A stretch of DNA of 64,000 bases from Lacticaseibacillus kribbianus (GCF_020180945.1 NZ_JAIPUL010000001.1:186001-250000); one strand, 5' to 3'. Positions 1 to 9,048 are shown, counted from the first letter of the stretch. The notes: generated by a model not told the origin, from the letters alone. Translations and numbers: made by a program.

Positions 1-913
1 GAGGCAGCGTCTGCTTCAACTGGGCAATCGCGTCTTGCACCTCTGGCAGCGGGAAGTCATACCGGAAGGCACTCTGAACCGTCACCGTACGCACGCCAGC
101 GAACTCCTTGACGAAGCGATCGATACGACGGGGTGACAGGCCGCCACGGAAAATTGCGGACCCCATGCCGACAATCGGGTAAACGGGAATCTGCTCATCG
201 GCCGCAAACTCATACAGACGCGCGATGGCCAGCTTGTTTCCGATGATGGCGTTCATAAATCCTGATGATAAGGCAGAATCAGAACCCGCCAGGAACACGC
301 GTAAGTAGTCTGGGCGGTAGCCGAAATGTTCTTCATGCAGCTTGAGGTACTCGTGAAGAATCTCGGGTGCATGTAGCTGTGTCTCAAAATTCTCGAATAA
401 CGGGATCATCTCGATGTGATCGCCGTTCTCACGCTGATTGGTAAAGACCTGTTGCTTGAAGTGTGCGAGCTGCTCAAAGCGGTCTTGCATCTCGATCAGC
501 TGATCCGCACTTTGGGCCATCGGTAAGATGGCCTCAAACAATGGCCGTGAATCAAACTGTAAATCGTGTGCGAAGTCTTCGGCCGACAAGAAGGTAGTCA
601 TGGCCTGCATCAAGCTGTAACCTTCTTCTTCCCAGATGTTCGGAAAACGAAACGTGATGAATTTGTCTCGCCCCAATTCGTGGGTTTTGAAGTAGTCGTA
701 CTGCGTGGAAAATAGGCGGTCAACCACCGCTGCGTCGGCGTGCTTACCTTCCCAGTCCCACATATACTCATCGACGTCAAGGTCGGCAAAATTCTTGTAC
801 GCCTCGGTCGTCTCTGTATACGCTGAAATGAAAGGGTTCTGGTTCACGTCCCAAAACGCTGCCCCTGCGTTATCCGGGTGTTGGGTGCCCATCGTGACTG
901 GAATACTGCGCAT
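1..913 (-). CDS. ppcA: Phosphoenolpyruvate carboxylase, archaeal type (5' part, runs off window)
   Basis: Carboxylates PEP to oxaloacetate in the cytoplasm. The reading frame starts at ATG 911-913 behind an AGGAG ribosome site and stays open to the window edge, giving about 304 residues of a family usually near 500. The N-terminus carries MGTQHPDNA, close to the MSTQHPDN signature of the archaeal-type enzyme, and further on GGLSPRR and VRTVTVQSAFRYDFP are present, also typical. The frame looks intact as far as it can be read. This family is unrelated in length to the 900-residue bacterial PEPC and is known in archaea and a few Gram-positives such as Leuconostoc and Oenococcus. The preceding gene on the same strand is the MerR gene, about 100 bases upstream. 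Confidence 0.88.
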   Translation of the reverse strand, partial: MRSIPVTMGTQHPDNAGAAFWDVNQNPFISAYTETTEAYKNFADLDVDEYMWDWEGKHADAAVVDRLFSTQYDYFKTHELGRDKFITFRFPNIWEEEGYSLMQAMTTFLSAEDFAHDLQFDSRPLFEAILPMAQSADQLIEMQDRFEQLAHFKQQVFTNQRENGDHIEMIPLFENFETQLHAPEILHEYLKLHEEHFGYRPDYLRVFLAGSDSALSSGFMNAIIGNKLAIARLYEFAADEQIPVYPIVGMGSAIFRGGLSPRRIDRFVKEFAGVRTVTVQSAFRYDFPLPEVQDAIAQLKQTLP

Positions 914-944
914 TATGTCTACTCCTATGATTGTTTTTAATTTT

Positions 945-972
945 GTAACCCCACGAAAATATATAGGGTTAC
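945..972. promoter_or_regulatory. Inverted repeat upstream of ppcA (candidate operator)
   Basis: GTAACCC at 945-951 and GGGTTAC at 966-972 form a perfect 7-bp inverted repeat with a 14-base A/T-rich spacer, inside the AT-rich leader of the PEP carboxylase gene. It could be an operator or a short stem in the leader RNA. No regulator is implied by the sequence. Confidence 0.35.
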
Positions 973-1012
973 TATAAATTATATCACCAAAAAATTCTGG
1001 AACCAGCTAATG

Positions 1013-1453
1013 CTAGGCTTCTTTAGTTAAGCGACTCTGATACGTTACTGTGCCGTCTGCTGCAATAGTCGCAAAAACCGTGCGTCCAGGCTGATCAGTC
1101 AGTGGTCCTAACTCAACCAGTAACCGGTCATCGTCCGCCTCGACAGCAGCCACCGTCGTCAGTAGCTTTGACAACCGTGCACTTTGCGCCATCTCCTGTG
1201 CGGCACGCTCGGCGGCTACTCTCAGCGTGAAACCGGTGTCCAGGTTCGCTTTGATGGCGCTCATGACCAGCACGTCATGGTACGTGTAGTGCTTGTTGCG
1301 CCCTTGCGCCTGCACCGGATGAATCAAGCCCTTCTGCTCCCAATAACGCAGCTGGGCATCGGTCACACCGCACACACGCTTGGTTTCGCCGGCGCCGATG
1401 GTTAGATCTAACTGTCGCAGCTTGGCTACTGTCTGGTTGATACTGTCTGCCAT
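1013..1453 (-). CDS. MerR-family transcriptional regulator
   Basis: A 146-residue DNA-binding protein. Residues about 20-60 (GETKRVCGVTDAQLRYWEQK and the following KHYTYHDV) match the winged helix-turn-helix of MerR regulators, here shifted some 18 residues inward. The C-terminal part is short and has no metal-binding Cys cluster of the kind seen in MerR or ZntR, so a drug or stress ligand is more likely (inference). It is divergent from the multidrug exporter that starts 80 bases away, which suggests it controls that exporter and itself through the palindrome at 1493-1509. The start ATG at 1451-1453 follows AAGGAG. Confidence 0.85.
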   Translation of the reverse strand: MADSINQTVAKLRQLDLTIGAGETKRVCGVTDAQLRYWEQKGLIHPVQAQGRNKHYTYHDVLVMSAIKANLDTGFTLRVAAERAAQEMAQSARLSKLLTTVAAVEADDDRLLVELGPLTDQPGRTVFATIAADGTVTYQSRLTKEA

Positions 1454-1470
1454 TTTCTTGCTCCTTCGTA

Positions 1471-1509
1471 TTGACTTACTTCCGGATGAGTATAACGTAT
1501 AATACGTTA
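1471..1509 (+). promoter_or_regulatory. Divergent merR / exporter promoter with 17-bp palindrome
   Basis: TTGACT at 1471-1476 and TATAAT at 1498-1503 face the exporter gene, with an overlong 21-base spacer. MerR-type promoters have spacers longer than 17, although 19-20 is usual. The perfect palindrome TAACGTATAATACGTTA at 1493-1509 covers the -10 region and is the natural operator candidate for the divergent MerR protein. Confidence 0.5.
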
Positions 1510-1532
1510 AGAAATCGAAGGAAGTGTCTAAA

Positions 1533-2960
1533 ATGTCTTGCCTTGATTATAATCACAAGCCGATTAACGTGCCAATGATGGTCGCCACGCTGATCGTCGG
1601 CGTCTTCATTACCGTCTTGAACCAAACGTTGCTGACTACGGCGCTGCCGACGCTGATGGCGACGTTTCGTGTCGGTCAAAGCACGGTGCAGTGGCTGACG
1701 ACCGGGTTTCTCCTGGTCAACGGTATCATGATCCCGCTGACGGCGTACCTGTCCGACCGTTTCTCCGCTCGGCGCCTGTATCTGGCCGCGCTGGGCATCT
1801 TCATCGCCGGCACGGTAATCGCGTTGGTAGCCCCGACGTTCGGCCTGTTGCTGACCGGCCGGCTGGTGCAAGCAGTTGGCGTGGGTATCAGCTTACCGCT
1901 TCTGCAAGCGCTACTCCTAGCACTGTTTCCGCCCGAGAAGCGGGGCATGGCGATGGGCTTAGCCGGGATCGCCATCGGGGTCGCGCCGGCGATCGGCCCG
2001 ACGCTGTCCGGCTGGATCCTCGCCAGCTTCGGGTGGCGCGCCTTGTTCGGGTTGATTCTACCCGTTGCCGTGGTGGTGCTGCTGGCGGCGATGGTCTTCG
2101 TGCGCGATCTGCTGCCAACGACTGATGCCAAGTTAGACTGGTTATCATTAGCGCTAAGCGTGACCGGCTTCTTCTGCCTGCTGTTCGGCTTCTCGCTGAT
2201 GGGCACACTGGGGATTGCATCGGCGCGCGTCTGGGAGAGCCTGCTGGTCGGGCTGATTCTCGTGGTCGCCTTCTTCAAGCGCCAGCTGACGCTCAAGCAG
2301 CCGTTTCTACACGTCGAGATTCTCAAGAACCGCACCTTCCGTCGCTCGACGCTGCTAGTGGCTTGCACCAACATGGCAATGATTGCCTGCGAGCTGATCT
2401 TGCCGATGTACCTGCAACTGGTGCTGGGCAAAACCGCCTTGCAGTCCGGCCTGATTCTGTTTCCCGGCGCCTTAATCAGCCTGGTTCTGGGGCCGATCGC
2501 CGGCATCATTTACGATCGCCACGGCATCAAGCACCTGGCGCGTATCGGCTTCTTGTTGCTGGCCGGAGGCACGCTTCCCTTTCTCTGGCTGGCAACTACC
2601 ACGCCGACCTGGTGGGTCACGTTGTGGTACACCTTGCGCATGGCAGGCGTCTCCTTGGTCATGATGCCGCTGACGACCAACGCAATGAACACCTTGCCCA
2701 AGCGCCTGATCGGCCACGGCACCGCGGTGAATAACACGCTACGCCAGGTGGCAACGTCGATGACCACCGCCTTGACCGTCACGATCTTGGCCGATGTGAA
2801 CGGGGCAGCCAGTCCGGCGGCGCTGGCCGGGTATCACGTTGCCTTTGGGTTCACCATGCTGATCGCCTTGCTTGGACTGCTTCTCGCCTGGCATCTTACT
2901 CAGGCCCTGAAAGTTGTGCCGCAAAGCGCGACACAGAGCGCCCATACCCATCACGCGTAG
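1533..2960 (+). CDS. MFS multidrug exporter, DHA2 (EmrB/QacA) family
   Basis: A 475-residue integral membrane protein, the length of the 14-helix drug:H+ antiporters. Hydrophobic helices run throughout. The segment YLSDRFSARRLYLAALGIF is the loop 2-3 signature of the major facilitator superfamily, and GPTLSGWIL after RGMAMGLAG is the motif C region typical of drug:H+ antiporters. ATG 1533 is preferred over GTG 1524 because GAAGGAAG ends 9 bases before the ATG but abuts the GTG. It is divergent from a MerR regulator, so ligand-induced efflux is likely; the substrate cannot be read from the sequence. Confidence 0.88.
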   Translation: MSCLDYNHKPINVPMMVATLIVGVFITVLNQTLLTTALPTLMATFRVGQSTVQWLTTGFLLVNGIMIPLTAYLSDRFSARRLYLAALGIFIAGTVIALVAPTFGLLLTGRLVQAVGVGISLPLLQALLLALFPPEKRGMAMGLAGIAIGVAPAIGPTLSGWILASFGWRALFGLILPVAVVVLLAAMVFVRDLLPTTDAKLDWLSLALSVTGFFCLLFGFSLMGTLGIASARVWESLLVGLILVVAFFKRQLTLKQPFLHVEILKNRTFRRSTLLVACTNMAMIACELILPMYLQLVLGKTALQSGLILFPGALISLVLGPIAGIIYDRHGIKHLARIGFLLLAGGTLPFLWLATTTPTWWVTLWYTLRMAGVSLVMMPLTTNAMNTLPKRLIGHGTAVNNTLRQVATSMTTALTVTILADVNGAASPAALAGYHVAFGFTMLIALLGLLLAWHLTQALKVVPQSATQSAHTHHA

Positions 2961-3074
2961 TGGGCGCGCATCGATCACACCGAATGCTCATTAACTGACA
3001 TCAAAATTCTGTTAAACTGAATCCTATGCTCGGCCGCCGTGCTGACTAACTACTTAAGAAAAGAGCTGCTACCT

Positions 3075-3764
3075 ATGTCAAACGACTTTCTGAACCAAGT
3101 GAAAGGTAAGATGATCGTGTCCTGCCAAGCCCTCCCAGAAGAGCCGTTGCACAGTTCCTTCATCATGGCTCGCATGGCCAAAGCCGCCAAACTGGCCGGC
3201 GCCCCTGCTATTCGGGCCAACTCGATCGTCGATATTGAAGCGATTCAAGCCGAAACCGGTCTGCCGGTGCTCGGAATCAACAAGCACGTCTATCCAGACG
3301 CTGAAACGTTTATCACGCCAACAATCGAAGATATGACAGCCATTGCAGAAACTGGCTGCGCAGCGGTCGCCGTTGAGGTGACTGGGCGTACCCGCCCACA
3401 CGGCCAATCACTGGCTGACAACGTGAAGCAATTCCGGGCGGCATACCCAAACACACTGCTGATGGCCGACACCGCCAGCCTAGCCGATGTGTCCCAGGCC
3501 GACGAGTTAGGCTTTGATATGATCGGCACCACACTGTACGGCTACACCGAAGCGACGGCCGGCCGCGACCTAGCCACCAATGATTTTGAGTATCTGAAAC
3601 AGGTACTCAAGGCGGCGAAGCACCCGGTCATTGCGGAAGGCAAGATCGACACGCCTGAAAAATTGCGGCGTTGCATCGACCTTGGGGTCCACGCCGCCGT
3701 GGTCGGCAGCGCGATCACTCGACCGCTCACGATTGCGCAACGTTTCATGCAGGCGCTGGCTTAG
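3075..3764 (+). CDS. nanE: N-acetylmannosamine-6-phosphate 2-epimerase
   Basis: Converts ManNAc-6-P to GlcNAc-6-P in sialic acid and ManNAc catabolism. The 229-residue product matches the usual NanE length. It shows the TIM-barrel phosphate-site sequence VIAEGKIDTPEKLRRCIDLG followed by AAVVGSAITRP, and N-terminal MIVSCQALPEEPLH. ATG 3075 (MSNDF) fits the family better than the in-frame GTG 36 bases upstream. It stands alone here: no nanA, nanK or sugar PTS gene is next to it. Confidence 0.9.
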   Translation: MSNDFLNQVKGKMIVSCQALPEEPLHSSFIMARMAKAAKLAGAPAIRANSIVDIEAIQAETGLPVLGINKHVYPDAETFITPTIEDMTAIAETGCAAVAVEVTGRTRPHGQSLADNVKQFRAAYPNTLLMADTASLADVSQADELGFDMIGTTLYGYTEATAGRDLATNDFEYLKQVLKAAKHPVIAEGKIDTPEKLRRCIDLGVHAAVVGSAITRPLTIAQRFMQALA

Positions 3765-4018
3765 TGCAATCGCCAAACAGTAATAATCAATAGACACGAA
3801 GATGGAACCCCAAATCACTCCAGGTTTCACCTTTTTGGGCGAATTTGTTTTTGAATCGGCGAGAATTCAGCGAATCCGGTAAATACTACTTGCCGATATA
3901 AATAGTCTTACTAAATGTAACGTTAGAAAGCGGCATCCGCAGCATGAGAAGGACTTGTTATTCGTGATTGATATTTGTTATCCTCAAGCTCCAATACGAA
4001 ATGGGGAGGTAGTTGTTG
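3765..4018. other. Intergenic region between nanE and the conjugation module
   Basis: About 250 AT-rich bases without a convincing gene. Base composition drops here relative to nanE, so a junction of the mobile element may lie in this stretch. I found no repeat matching the right-hand end of the element. GGGGAGG at 4003-4009 is the ribosome site of the next gene. Confidence 0.4.
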
Positions 4019-4432
4019 ATGATTGGTTCATTGGTTTCAACGTTGAATGCTGGACTTGATACTTGCGTTGACTTTGTTGCAAATGCAGTTGGCGGCATGA
4101 TTGCTGTGCTAATTACTGGCGTCAGTGATACGATTGGAGCGCTGTGGTGGCACGTTCTATTCCCATTCTTCATGCAGGGCTGGGTAATGATCACAGCGGC
4201 CTTGCTAGTCTGTGCATTGGCATATTTCGCTTTACCGCTATTTCTGTGGTTTTTCTATTCGATCATGCGAGTAATCTTCATACTGGCGGTTGCTTCGTTA
4301 GCAATCTTCGTCATGTTTCAGATCGGTAGAGTGCTTACCAAAGTCGCAATCTTAGCCTTCGTCTTCGGCTACCTGCCTTACCTAATCATTCGTAAAGTCC
4401 GCGGACGCAACACTGTCACAATTCCAGAATAA
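4019..4432 (+). CDS. Small polytopic membrane protein, unknown
   Basis: A 137-residue protein with about three hydrophobic segments: residues about 22-50, 55-85 and 85-125. It ends in a basic/polar tail (RKVRGRNT). ATG 4019 is chosen over TTG 4013 because GGGGAGG lies 9 bases ahead. It faces the tcpC gene tail to tail and the two share one terminator. It has no counterpart I recognise in Tn916, and it is the only gene on the plus strand in the element. It may be element cargo or a chromosomal gene at the border. Confidence 0.6.
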   Translation: MIGSLVSTLNAGLDTCVDFVANAVGGMIAVLITGVSDTIGALWWHVLFPFFMQGWVMITAALLVCALAYFALPLFLWFFYSIMRVIFILAVASLAIFVMFQIGRVLTKVAILAFVFGYLPYLIIRKVRGRNTVTIPE

Positions 4433-4436
4433 CGAC

Positions 4437-4490
4437 AATACCCGGCACGACCTGCTACGCTAGTTTCAGCGTTAGGTCGTGCCGGGTATT
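4437..4490. terminator. Bidirectional intrinsic terminator
   Basis: Arms of 17 bp at 4437-4453 and 4474-4490 pair perfectly, with an inner ACGCT/AGCGT stem and T-rich flanks on both strands. It ends the small membrane gene on the plus strand and the conjugation operon on the minus strand. Confidence 0.9.
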
Positions 4491-4493
4491 TTA

Positions 4494-5417
4494 TTAGATG
4501 CCGTCAGTGATAATCCAGTTGTTACTTTGCTTGGAAAGGGTCAGGGTGTATTGCGATACTTGGCTCATGTCATTGTCAGTGTCGAGGTACTTCACAGACA
4601 GGGTAACTGTCAGGCCGTGCTTAGTCTGCTTGAAGATAGGATCTAGCAGTTCCACAAACTTGAGATTCCGTTTGATAGGTCGTGTCCCGTCCTTAACGTA
4701 ATACTTGAGTTCGTTGCGATCACTTTGTGGGTACAATGCGAAGAACGTTTTGAGAAACTTAGTTACGTCGTCTGCGGTGGAGCTGTCTACCGAGTTGTCA
4801 GACTGCGCATCAGGTAGCTTGACGCGTGCCGTTGCTGGCTCCGCAGCGATGGTTGGGTTCTTGGTGACCACCATATCGCCGTTGTCATTTTGCATAACGT
4901 TGATGGTGTAAGTGCTGTTCACTGACTTCTTGTCTTTGCCCTTGGTGAGATCCTGCTTTACCGTGAATAGCACACGGAACGTATCTTTAGCCGTCTTGCT
5001 CACGTCCCAGATCTTGACTTCACTTACTGCGGCTGTGGTGGGAATGTCACTCCGCACGGTGTCAGCGTTCAGTGATTGTAGTTGCTCAACGAGATACGGC
5101 TGCAAGGCTCTCTGCCGCTGATCGAGGGCTTCGTGGCTGGGCTGCCACGAGTAGTAGAGCTTGGCGAAGTCGGTAGTGAAGGTCGCTAAGGCGTGCGTGT
5201 CGATCACCTTGGTCTTAAACACTTGAACTTCATGCACCGTGTGGGTGTCAATGGCGGTCATGTTTTTGTAGACGCCGAAGCTGGTGCTACCGATCAACAC
5301 CGCCCAGCAAAGCAGTGTGATCGGGCGACGCAAGCCACGGTGCTTAATTTTAGGCGGCTTGGGTGCTGCTGGCTTCTTCTTGAACCAGCCGTTCTTTTGG
5401 GTTTTGTTTTTACTCAA
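4494..5417 (-). CDS. tcpC: Conjugal transfer protein TcpC (Tn916 Orf13 / ICEBs1 ConB-like)
   Basis: A 307-residue VirB8-like component of the mating channel. A basic Lys/Pro-rich cytoplasmic N-terminus (residues 1-30) is followed by one membrane helix at about 32-50 and an extracytoplasmic region with two alpha+beta domains, the TcpC arrangement. It is the last gene of the conjugation operon and its start overlaps the stop of the upstream gene by 4 bases, implying coupled translation. The assignment rests on topology, size and position at the end of a Tn916-like order. Confidence 0.85.
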   Translation of the reverse strand: MSKNKTQKNGWFKKKPAAPKPPKIKHRGLRRPITLLCWAVLIGSTSFGVYKNMTAIDTHTVHEVQVFKTKVIDTHALATFTTDFAKLYYSWQPSHEALDQRQRALQPYLVEQLQSLNADTVRSDIPTTAAVSEVKIWDVSKTAKDTFRVLFTVKQDLTKGKDKKSVNSTYTINVMQNDNGDMVVTKNPTIAAEPATARVKLPDAQSDNSVDSSTADDVTKFLKTFFALYPQSDRNELKYYVKDGTRPIKRNLKFVELLDPIFKQTKHGLTVTLSVKYLDTDNDMSQVSQYTLTLSKQSNNWIITDGI

Positions 5418-5947
5418 GGTTCGTTCACCTTGTCCTTTCTAATTTCGTAGCAGCGGTAAAAATCATCGTAAATATCAAGAAAGCGCACGAACAGGCGTTG
5501 TAGCGAGATTCGCTTGTAGCTCTCATAGTCGGTTTCAATATACTGGCCGAGCTCACGGTCGTTGTTGAAATATTCTTCGGCCAAGTAGCGCTCGCGGTCG
5601 AGGATATACTTGCGGTCTTCTGGGGCGAAGACCTTGCCCTTGAGCCATCGATCAACGGCCACTTCATGCGCGACAGCGAGGCGATACTCGCGCCGGTGTC
5701 CGAATTCCATTTCCGGCATCCGGTCAACGAAGCGATCGAGAACGTGGCACAGGTCATCGGTGTTGGGTAGGCGTTGTTTGAAGAACTTGATGCGTTCCCA
5801 CTCACCTGACGCAAAGTCGAGTTCCTTGATGCGTAGTGCACGGTTGTCGCCAAATTTGAGATCGATGTGCGCCTTTTGCAGCGCATCGTCATAGGTATTG
5901 GTGATGAGATCCATCCAGTCAAAATAACCGATACCGTTTTGATCCAT
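5414..5947 (-). CDS. Unknown cytoplasmic protein inside the conjugation operon
   Basis: A 177-residue, charged, probably helical protein with no signal peptide or membrane segment. ATG 5947 (MDQNGIGYF) has AGGTG six bases ahead; GTG 5956 is an in-frame alternative. It sits between the cell-wall hydrolase gene and tcpC, a position normally without a gene in Tn916, and it is translationally coupled to tcpC. I do not recognise the family. Tyr, Asp and Arg are frequent in the C-terminal half (DREL, DIYDDFYRCYE). Confidence 0.7.
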   Translation of the reverse strand: MDQNGIGYFDWMDLITNTYDDALQKAHIDLKFGDNRALRIKELDFASGEWERIKFFKQRLPNTDDLCHVLDRFVDRMPEMEFGHRREYRLAVAHEVAVDRWLKGKVFAPEDRKYILDRERYLAEEYFNNDRELGQYIETDYESYKRISLQRLFVRFLDIYDDFYRCYEIRKDKVNEP

Positions 5948-5956
5948 CGTCTTCAC

Positions 5957-6952
5957 CTACTTCTTCACACGCCCGGCGCCGATCAGGTGGACTTGCCAAT
6001 AACTTGAGTTCAAATCGGCATATCCCAGCGGGTCGCCCGCATTATACATTTTCATGCCGCCGACATAGATCCCAACGTGGGTCACATAGTCGGCAGTGTC
6101 ATAGGTTGAGTGGAAGAACACTAAGTCGCCGGGCTTAGCATCTTTGATGTTCAGGTGTGCCGTGGCGTCGTATTGTGCTTGTGCGGTGCGGGGGAGTTTG
6201 ATCCCAGCTTTGCCGTAGCACCAACTGGTCAGCCCGGAACAGTCAAAGCCTGTTGTTGGCGTTGAGCCGCCGAACACATAACGAGTGCCTTGATATTTGA
6301 GCGCCTCATCCATGATCGCTTGCACCGTTTTGTCGTCGAACTTCGCGCCACCCGTCACAAGGTATTGCGAGATGACCGACACATAGTACATGTTCCCATA
6401 GGCATATCGCCAACCGTCTTTAGCAACCGCGTTGGTGTAGGTGACTTTCTTGCCACCAGATTTTTCTTTAGCAAAAGATGTTGCCAGCTCAAGCGTGTAC
6501 TTTTTGCCCTGCTTAGCAACGTAGTCAATAAAGCTGCCACCATAGTTGTAGCTTTGAATCGCAGTGTTGAGATCCACGCCCGCAGCTTTCATGCTTTTTA
6601 ACAGCGACGCGAAATATTTTACGCCTTGCTTGATGGACGCTTCGGTATCTAGCGTATTGACCGGTAGTCCCAGCGATTCGCTGGCTTGCATCACGTCGCC
6701 ACCCTTGCCGCCAGATTCGACCTGCATGATGGCGAGTATCACCATCACCTGGTCTGAAATGCCGAACTCTTTACAATACTTTTCGACCGTCAGCTTATGC
6801 TTGTAGACTTCAGCGGATAAGTTCATCGCGTCGGCTGTGATCGCAGAGGCAGGCTGGTCTTCGTCATCATCAGAGGCAATGACCGCAAAAAACAGACCGC
6901 CAATCAACAGTATCGGGAATGCGGCAAGAGCTAACCAGCGCCAGAGTTTCAT
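5957..6952 (-). CDS. Two-domain cell-wall hydrolase (lysozyme-like + NlpC/P60), Tn916 Orf14 / CwlT-like
   Basis: A 331-residue enzyme that opens peptidoglycan for the conjugation channel. Residues 5-27 form a membrane anchor or signal helix. Residues about 50-190 resemble the lysozyme/transglycosylase domain, with catalytic Glu in MQVESGGKGGD. Residues about 210-330 are an NlpC/P60 endopeptidase with Cys near 238 in FDCSGL, His near 289 in THVGIYVGG, and the PGDLVFF motif. The start overlaps the upstream VirB6-like gene by 4 bases. Both catalytic centres look intact. Confidence 0.92.
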   Translation of the reverse strand: MKLWRWLALAAFPILLIGGLFFAVIASDDDEDQPASAITADAMNLSAEVYKHKLTVEKYCKEFGISDQVMVILAIMQVESGGKGGDVMQASESLGLPVNTLDTEASIKQGVKYFASLLKSMKAAGVDLNTAIQSYNYGGSFIDYVAKQGKKYTLELATSFAKEKSGGKKVTYTNAVAKDGWRYAYGNMYYVSVISQYLVTGGAKFDDKTVQAIMDEALKYQGTRYVFGGSTPTTGFDCSGLTSWCYGKAGIKLPRTAQAQYDATAHLNIKDAKPGDLVFFHSTYDTADYVTHVGIYVGGMKMYNAGDPLGYADLNSSYWQVHLIGAGRVKK

Positions 6953-9048
6953 CGCTTCCTACGCCTCTTAGCCTTTTTGATCCGCTGTAGCTTTGGGTTG
7001 CGTGGCTTGGCTGGCTTTTCGGAAACGAGGGTCAGTGGCTTCTTGGTTTTATCCGTTGGCGGAGTGAGTTCTTGGTGTGGTGTTATTGTGGGTTCTGCTT
7101 GCGGCTTCGTGGCTGGACGTGGAGGCCGAGTTGATGTTGGCTTCGTGGCAGCACGCTTAGGTTGCCCACTGGTATCAGCTTGTTCGGATTTCGGCTTGGG
7201 AGGGGTGGCAGTTGTTGGCTTACGAGTTGGTTCAACCGGCGGCTTGGTATCCGTTGGTTTTGGCTTTTCAGGATCAGCTTTAGGCTTGATCGCGAGTTTG
7301 CGTTCTTGCATTTGCTTACGCCGCTGCTCAAGCTGTTTGTCGCGTTCCTGCTGATTGGCCTCACGCCGCCCCTTGAAGCTGTCCTTCGCAGTTTCGGCGG
7401 CCTCCTTAGTCAGTTGCTTACCACGATGCAGGCCATACAAGACGTTGGTTGGCGCGTCCTTTACTTGATTCAGACCGCGCTTGGTCTTGTCTTTGAGCTT
7501 GTTGCCGACATCAGACACATCGGCAAGTTTTTCACCCAGACGTTGGCTGCGCGGTTTCTTCGGCTGTTGCGGCTTGGTGGCGTCAGCGGTTTGTTCGCGT
7601 TGCGTGCCAGTAGGGAGCTGTGGTGTTTGCGGCATTCCGTGACCTTTACCATAGCCTCGTGACAGGAAGCGACCTGCCATCGCGCCACCCATTGCACTAC
7701 CGACGAACTGCCGGAGCATCCGGTTCCCACGACGCGAGAAGCGCTGTGCGCCTTGCTGTGCGTCAGAGCTGTGTAGCTGCATCATACCCATCAGGTCTCC
7801 GAGCTTCATCCAAATTCCCGCAAAGATGGTGACTTGCAGGAAGGCCACGAGGAAGAACGGCGAGGTAGCCGATAGCCCGTAAACCATTGCCGATAGCGAG
7901 AACGCCATCGTGATCACCAGCGTCACGCCAACTCGTGTCATGATCGTGTTGAACAGCTTCATGATATTTTGCTTCATCAGGCCGTTAAAGGACGGCAACA
8001 TGGCGAGTAAGAACGACACCGGTAGGAACGTTGCGTAGATGATAAAGAGTATCTGGCTGAACAGCATCATTGCCGTCAAGAAGAAGACAAACAAGGTGAT
8101 CGCTACGTTGAACAGGACAACAAAGGTCGTGGTACCAAGTCGATTGATCGTCATGGTCGGCGAGAGGTTCTCGTTGTCATTGTCTTCAATTTCAGCTTTC
8201 ACTACGTCGGTGCGAGTTTTACCCTTGTCCCCAAATGGATCGGTCTTCATCAACGTATTCACGCGATCTTTGCCAACGTTGTCAGCGTCGCTGTCCCCAA
8301 ACTGTAAAAGCGTCCAGGGCTGCTTCACTTGAATTTCAAAGAGCGTGTCACGGATCGCATCGACGCCTGATTTATCGGAGGCCGTATCCGTGCCCATAAT
8401 CATCTTGGAGCCGGTGTTGAGAGCGCTGGTGCTGATGTCGGAGCTGAACTCGTTGATCTTGCTGACGTAATCTGGCGCATAGGCGATGAAGCTGGCCGAG
8501 GTAATGAAGATCACCACGAAGTTGACCATCGCCGAAATAGCTTTCGAGGTCTCGCGCTTGATGATGCCGGTATAGGCGACATAGATACCGACAACTAACG
8601 TAATCATCAGGAGCAGTCCCGGATAGAACCCGTCCGTGGTGAAACCATCTTTTGAGACCCCGGCTAGAAGCTGCATGTTCTTTCCAATCGCGTCAGACGT
8701 ATCTTTGATGAAGTCTAGCGAATAGGCTTGCTGAATCAGGTAGCCCGCAGCGTTTGAGAGATAGACCGAGAGCGTCCACAAAAAGTTGGTGATGGCATAC
8801 AGGCCATAGCTTACGGACTTGCCGATACCATCGCCCCAGTTCCACGGGAGCCAGTCCCAACTCGTATCAACAAAGTAGTCAAGCTGGTAGTGCGACAACG
8901 GGTACTTGGAATACTCGTTGGAACCGCCAGACTGATCGTCTACCAGTCCCGCTGCGTGTACCGGTTGACCGCCGACAAGTACCAACACCAACATGAATGC
9001 CGCGACAACACCGAGGAACAGCAGCCGCCGACGGTTAGCTTTCGTCAT
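6949..9048 (-). CDS. VirB6-like multi-spanning conjugation channel protein (Tn916 Orf15 / ConG-like)
   Basis: A 699-residue protein. The N-terminus is a signal peptide ending at HAA near residue 33. Several membrane helices follow, at about 75-105, 140-160, 168-190 and 300-420. The last 220 residues are a hydrophilic tail rich in Lys, Pro, Thr and Gln (KPKPTDTKPP style). This is the topology of the Orf15/ConG group. It overlaps the VirB4 gene by 14 bases and the hydrolase gene by 4. The Lys/Pro-rich tail probably faces the cytoplasm or wall (inference). Confidence 0.85.
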   Translation of the reverse strand: MTKANRRRLLFLGVVAAFMLVLVLVGGQPVHAAGLVDDQSGGSNEYSKYPLSHYQLDYFVDTSWDWLPWNWGDGIGKSVSYGLYAITNFLWTLSVYLSNAAGYLIQQAYSLDFIKDTSDAIGKNMQLLAGVSKDGFTTDGFYPGLLLMITLVVGIYVAYTGIIKRETSKAISAMVNFVVIFITSASFIAYAPDYVSKINEFSSDISTSALNTGSKMIMGTDTASDKSGVDAIRDTLFEIQVKQPWTLLQFGDSDADNVGKDRVNTLMKTDPFGDKGKTRTDVVKAEIEDNDNENLSPTMTINRLGTTTFVVLFNVAITLFVFFLTAMMLFSQILFIIYATFLPVSFLLAMLPSFNGLMKQNIMKLFNTIMTRVGVTLVITMAFSLSAMVYGLSATSPFFLVAFLQVTIFAGIWMKLGDLMGMMQLHSSDAQQGAQRFSRRGNRMLRQFVGSAMGGAMAGRFLSRGYGKGHGMPQTPQLPTGTQREQTADATKPQQPKKPRSQRLGEKLADVSDVGNKLKDKTKRGLNQVKDAPTNVLYGLHRGKQLTKEAAETAKDSFKGRREANQQERDKQLEQRRKQMQERKLAIKPKADPEKPKPTDTKPPVEPTRKPTTATPPKPKSEQADTSGQPKRAATKPTSTRPPRPATKPQAEPTITPHQELTPPTDKTKKPLTLVSEKPAKPRNPKLQRIKKAKRRRKR

